Source of the DNA: Pseudomonas sp. Leaf48
GTDB lineage: Bacteria > Pseudomonadota > Gammaproteobacteria > Pseudomonadales > Pseudomonadaceae
Length of the DNA: 64,000 nt
Direction: 5' to 3'
Assembly: GCF_001421885.1 (NCBI RefSeq)
Contig: NZ_LMLH01000023.1
Location: 116,407 to 180,406 of the forward strand
A model generated the notes under the pieces. It was not told where the DNA came from and did no database searches. It was given only the letters and a program-made list of their open reading frames with translations. Each line of letters opens with the position of its first letter. Position 1 is the first letter of the stretch. Shown here piece by piece: positions 60,883-64,000 of the stretch. Position numbers and translations under genes: made by a program.

Positions 60883-62082
60883 ATGTCTGGCAATCGTGGT
60901 GTGGTGTATCTGGGCGCGGGCAAGGTAGAAGTACAGAAAATCGACTATCCGAAAATGCAGGACCCGCGTGGTCGCAAGATCGAGCATGGGGTCATTCTCA
61001 AGGTTATCTCCACCAATATCTGCGGCTCCGACCAACACATGGTGCGCGGCCGGACCACTGCTCAAACCGGTCTGGTGCTGGGCCACGAGATCACCGGCGA
61101 AGTCATCGAGAAAGGCAGCGACGTCGAGAACCTGAAAATCGGCGACCTGGTGTCCGTGCCGTTCAACGTGGCGTGCGGGCGCTGCCGCTCCTGCAAGGAA
61201 ATGCATACCGGTGTGTGCCTGAGCGTTAACCCGGCACGTCCCGGTGGCGCTTATGGTTATGTCGACATGGGCGACTGGACCGGCGGACAGGCCGAATACG
61301 CGATGGTGCCATACGCCGACTTCAACCTGCTCAAACTCCCGGACCGCGACCGCGCGATGGAGAAAATCCGCGACCTGACCTGCCTCTCCGACATCTTGCC
61401 CACCGGTTACCACGGCGCCGTTACGGCTGGCGTCGGTCCAGGCAGCACGGTGTACATCGCCGGGGCCGGCCCGGTCGGCCTCGCTGCTGCCGCATCCGCC
61501 CGCCTGCTCGGCGCCGCGGTAGTCATCGTCGGTGACGTCAACACCGTGCGCCTGGCTCACGCCAAGGCCCAGGGCTTCGAAATCGCCGACCTGTCGCTGG
61601 ACACGCCGCTGCACGAACAGATCGCCGCACTGCTCGGCGAGCCTGAAGTGGATTGTGCCGTCGACGCCGTAGGCTTCGAAGCACGTGGTCACGGCCATGC
61701 CGGAGTGCAACATGAAGCGCCGGCCACCGTGCTCAACTCGCTGATGGGCGTGGTGCGGGTGGCGGGCAAAATCGGTATCCCGGGCCTTTATGTGACTGAA
61801 GATCCGGGTGCCGTGGACGCCGCCGCGAAAATCGGCAGCCTGAGCATTCGCTTCGGCCTGGGCTGGGCCAAGTCCCACAGTTTTCACACCGGCCAGACCC
61901 CGGTGATGAAGTACAACCGACAACTGATGCAAGCCATCATGTGGGACCGCATCAACATCGCCGAAGTGGTCGGCGTACAGGTGATCAGCCTGGACCAGGC
62001 ACCACAGGGCTATGGCGAGTTCGATGCCGGTGTGCCGAAAAAATTTGTCATTGATCCACACAAGACCTTCAGCGCGGCCTGA
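60883..62082 (+). CDS. fdhA: Glutathione-independent formaldehyde dehydrogenase
   Basis: A 399-residue zinc alcohol dehydrogenase-type enzyme, length and sequence as in the Pseudomonas putida dismutating formaldehyde dehydrogenase. Catalytic zinc ligands C47 and H68 and structural zinc Cys 98, 101, 104 and 112 are all present, as is the NAD motif GAGPVGLAAAA. It should oxidise the formaldehyde set free by the upstream demethylase. Start 60883 follows GAGGGA; the longer frame overlaps the oxygenase gene. Confidence 0.92.
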   Translation: MSGNRGVVYLGAGKVEVQKIDYPKMQDPRGRKIEHGVILKVISTNICGSDQHMVRGRTTAQTGLVLGHEITGEVIEKGSDVENLKIGDLVSVPFNVACGRCRSCKEMHTGVCLSVNPARPGGAYGYVDMGDWTGGQAEYAMVPYADFNLLKLPDRDRAMEKIRDLTCLSDILPTGYHGAVTAGVGPGSTVYIAGAGPVGLAAAASARLLGAAVVIVGDVNTVRLAHAKAQGFEIADLSLDTPLHEQIAALLGEPEVDCAVDAVGFEARGHGHAGVQHEAPATVLNSLMGVVRVAGKIGIPGLYVTEDPGAVDAAAKIGSLSIRFGLGWAKSHSFHTGQTPVMKYNRQLMQAIMWDRINIAEVVGVQVISLDQAPQGYGEFDAGVPKKFVIDPHKTFSAA

Positions 62083-62299
62083 ACGCTGAATTTACCGGCT
62101 GACTCAGACGTCCCCACGATCTGAGCACCCTGCCGCCCCGGAGTCGAATCGCCGGCTCCCGGGCACCTTGCATGCTCCACAGACCAACAAAAACAAGAAG
62201 GTATCTACATGTACGCACTGTTTCCCCTGCATAGCGGGGCGGCTTCGGCTGTCCGTCGCGCCCCCTCATCCCTTACCCACAGCTTCGGAGCCTGATCAC

Positions 62300-63634
62300 A
62301 TGAGCCAAACGATTGGGCAACAGCTGGACGAAAAACCCATGGTCAGCTTCCAGTGGGGCGTGATTGCGCTCTGCTTTCTGATCAACATGCTCGATGGCTT
62401 CGATGTATTGGTGATGGCATTCACCGCCGCGTCTATTTCCGCCGACTGGGGCCTGAGTGGCATTCACCTGGGCTACCTGCTCAGCGCGGGGCTTGTCGGA
62501 ATGGCGATCGGCTCGTTGTTTATCGCCCCCTGGGCCGACCGCTTCGGACGACGCCCGCTCATCCTGCTGTGTGTCGCTATCGCGGGGCTCGGCATGCTGG
62601 CGTCCTCGCGGGCAACGTCCCCCGAGGTGCTGGGTGTGCTGCGGCTGATCACCGGGCTTGGCATCGGTGGCATCCTGGCCAGCAGCTATGTGGTCGCCGG
62701 GGAGTACGCAAACAAGAAGTGGCGCGGTCTTGCCATCAGCCTGCAATCCACGGCCTACGCTCTGGGGGCAACAATAGGAGGCATCATCGCGGCGCAGATC
62801 ATCCCTTCCATGGGGTGGCGTTCGGTGTTTTTCTACGGTGGCATCACAACGTTGCTGATCCTGCCGATCCTCGCACTCTGGTTGCCCGAGTCCCTGGCAT
62901 TCCTGCTGTCCCGCCAACCCCGGAACGCGCTGAAACGCATCAATACACTGCTGCAACGCGTCGCGATCGCTTCGGTCGATCGTTTGCCCGAGGTGCGCCA
63001 GGACGCCCGTAAATCGCTGAGAGAGACGTTCGCCGAGCTCTTCTCACCAGCCCTGCTGCGTTCTACCTTGCTCATCTGGATCGCCTTCTTCCTGGTGATG
63101 TTCGGTTTCTACTTTGTAATGAGCTGGACGCCAAGGCTGCTGGTTTCTGCTGGCCTGTCGAACCAACAGGGAATCACTGGCGGCGTGATGCTCAACATCG
63201 GCGGCATTCTCGGCACGTCGCTGATCGGCTTGCTGGCGGCGCGTTTTCGCCTGTCGCGAGTGCTGATGGCCTACCTGCTGATCAATGCGGTACTGCTGGC
63301 TGTGTTCGTGCAGTTCACGACCATCCCGAACCTGGCCTTCGCCCTGGTCCTGTTGATCGGAATCTTTGTCAACGGCTGCGTCGCCGGGCTCTATGCCCTG
63401 ACCCCGACCATCTACAACGCCACCCAGCGTGTCACCGGCCTGGGTTGGGGGATTGGTATCGGCCGCGCGGGGGCGATTCTCTCGCCATTGGTAGCTGGCC
63501 GGTTGATCGATGCCCAGTGGCAACCCGCCGACCTTTACTTGCTGTTTGCCCTGGCTTTCGTCTTCGCGGCCCTCGTCGTCTGGCTGTTGAAGCCGCTGCG
63601 GCTAGTGCAACTGAGTACTGCGTCAAACGCCTGA
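62300..63634 (+). CDS. MFS transporter, aromatic acid:H+ symporter (AAHS) type
   Basis: A 444-residue, twelve-helix carrier. It shows the AAHS hallmarks LCFLINMLDGFDVLVMAFTA with the DGFD aspartate in helix 1 and APWADRFGRRPLILLC in loop 2-3, as in PcaK, BenK and VanK. It likely imports an aromatic acid substrate for the demethylase. Start 62300 has GGAG nine bases before it; the open frame to 62168 lacks family resemblance. It is followed 38 bp later by the porin gene. Confidence 0.88.
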   Translation: MSQTIGQQLDEKPMVSFQWGVIALCFLINMLDGFDVLVMAFTAASISADWGLSGIHLGYLLSAGLVGMAIGSLFIAPWADRFGRRPLILLCVAIAGLGMLASSRATSPEVLGVLRLITGLGIGGILASSYVVAGEYANKKWRGLAISLQSTAYALGATIGGIIAAQIIPSMGWRSVFFYGGITTLLILPILALWLPESLAFLLSRQPRNALKRINTLLQRVAIASVDRLPEVRQDARKSLRETFAELFSPALLRSTLLIWIAFFLVMFGFYFVMSWTPRLLVSAGLSNQQGITGGVMLNIGGILGTSLIGLLAARFRLSRVLMAYLLINAVLLAVFVQFTTIPNLAFALVLLIGIFVNGCVAGLYALTPTIYNATQRVTGLGWGIGIGRAGAILSPLVAGRLIDAQWQPADLYLLFALAFVFAALVVWLLKPLRLVQLSTASNA

Positions 63635-63672
63635 TCCGGGCAAACCATAAGAACAAGATCTGGACAAATAAC

Positions 63673-64000
63673 ATGAAAATCACAATCAAATGCCCGGGGC
63701 TCTATTGCCTGGGCATGGCGACAGCCTGCGCCTCGTCCACCGTATACGCAGGGTTCGTGGACGACAGCAGCGTTAACCTGACGACGCGCAATTACTACCT
63801 GGACCGGGATTACAAAGGAACCAGCCCTTATTCCGCCGCTCGTGAATGGGCCCAGGGGTTTATCCTCAAGGCCAATTCCGGCTTCACTGAAGGGACCGTG
63901 GGTTTCGGCATGGACCTCACGGGCATGCTGGGACTCAAGCTGGACTCGTCGCCCGATCGCACCGGTACCCAGCTCCTGCCCTTCAACCCGCAGACCCGTG
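63673..64000 (+). CDS. OprD-family outer-membrane porin (N-terminal part)
   Basis: The first about 109 residues of a porin that continues past the right edge. It has a signal peptide (MKITIKCPGLYCLGMATACA through VYA), then the OprD-type start GFVDDSSVNLTTRNYYLDRD with the EWAQGFILKANSGFTEGTVGFG strand pattern (split across residues 57-79). In Pseudomonas, OprD-subfamily porins take up aromatic acids (PhaK/VanP-like). It should be the outer-membrane entry for the same substrate as the AAHS carrier. Confidence 0.88.
   Translation, partial: MKITIKCPGLYCLGMATACASSTVYAGFVDDSSVNLTTRNYYLDRDYKGTSPYSAAREWAQGFILKANSGFTEGTVGFGMDLTGMLGLKLDSSPDRTGTQLLPFNPQTR

Noticed and set aside
60823..62061. A 412-codon minus-strand open frame opposite the formaldehyde dehydrogenase gene
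   Set aside because: Mirror of an unmistakable dehydrogenase with all zinc ligands; no start signal or homology.

Overview
The window looks like chromosome of a fluorescent-group Pseudomonas. The coding regions are GC-rich, and the glucarate dehydratase/transporter pair, NnrS, NodD-like LysR regulators, glutathione-independent formaldehyde dehydrogenase, an OprD-type porin and a REP pair of the usual Pseudomonas type (gagcgagcttgctcgc core) all point there. No rRNA, tRNA or CRISPR was seen. Family assignments come from recognising sequence features, without database searches.

Layout. (1) 0-8.6 kb, minus strand: the start of a cyclic beta-glucan synthase, a TRIC/UPF0126 channel, a FecCD-type ABC importer behind a cobalamin riboswitch, a DUF1624 acyltransferase behind a Zur-box-like palindrome, and a two-gene operon pairing a heme-oxygenase-like diiron enzyme with a methyltransferase. 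(2) 8.8-15.1 kb: NnrS plus a small membrane protein, then a glucarate locus (gudD, MFS transporter, an internally deleted kdgD remnant and a divergent FadR-type regulator). (3) 15.1-22 kb: a three-part glycosyltransferase, small conserved hypotheticals and an exporter-type ABC protein. (4) 22-34.1 kb, accessory: a dTMP-kinase-like protein, an orphan Rieske oxygenase, a tyrosine integrase divergent from a KfrA-like coiled coil, a gene graveyard (fragments of a LysR regulator, a YdiJ-type FAD oxidase and a Kup transporter around fused IS21-like ends), a RimK/GNAT-C39/CorA peptide-modification-type cluster, a methyltransferase and a lone AAA ATPase. (5) 34.5-63.7 kb: a large catabolic region.

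In region 5 a probable 14-kb minus-strand operon runs from a VOC (extradiol-type) dioxygenase through a Rieske ferredoxin, an FAD monooxygenase, an envelope transport set (DUF1302, DUF1329, YCF48-like and MMPL proteins), an MFS carrier, a cupin, a fumarylacetoacetase-like hydrolase, an epimerase and a cyclase. Divergent from it are a LysR regulator, a C-C hydrolase-like alpha/beta hydrolase, an amidohydrolase and a GlcG-like protein, followed by a second LysR regulator and an HBM-type chemoreceptor. A MarR-controlled module follows: VanB-like reductase, VanA-like Rieske oxygenase, formaldehyde dehydrogenase, AAHS-type MFS carrier and OprD-like porin. Together these suggest demethylation of a methylated aromatic or heterocyclic substrate with formaldehyde removal, followed by hydroxylation, ring opening and hydrolysis. 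The substrate cannot be named from sequence.

The main new observation is a 45-bp motif (CTGACTAATCG, then TATCG-N7-CGATA at fixed spacing). It occurs at the dioxygenase/LysR divergent promoter, before the FAD monooxygenase, before the chemoreceptor and, in weaker form, before the distant DUF849 gene, and so appears to define a regulon within the window.
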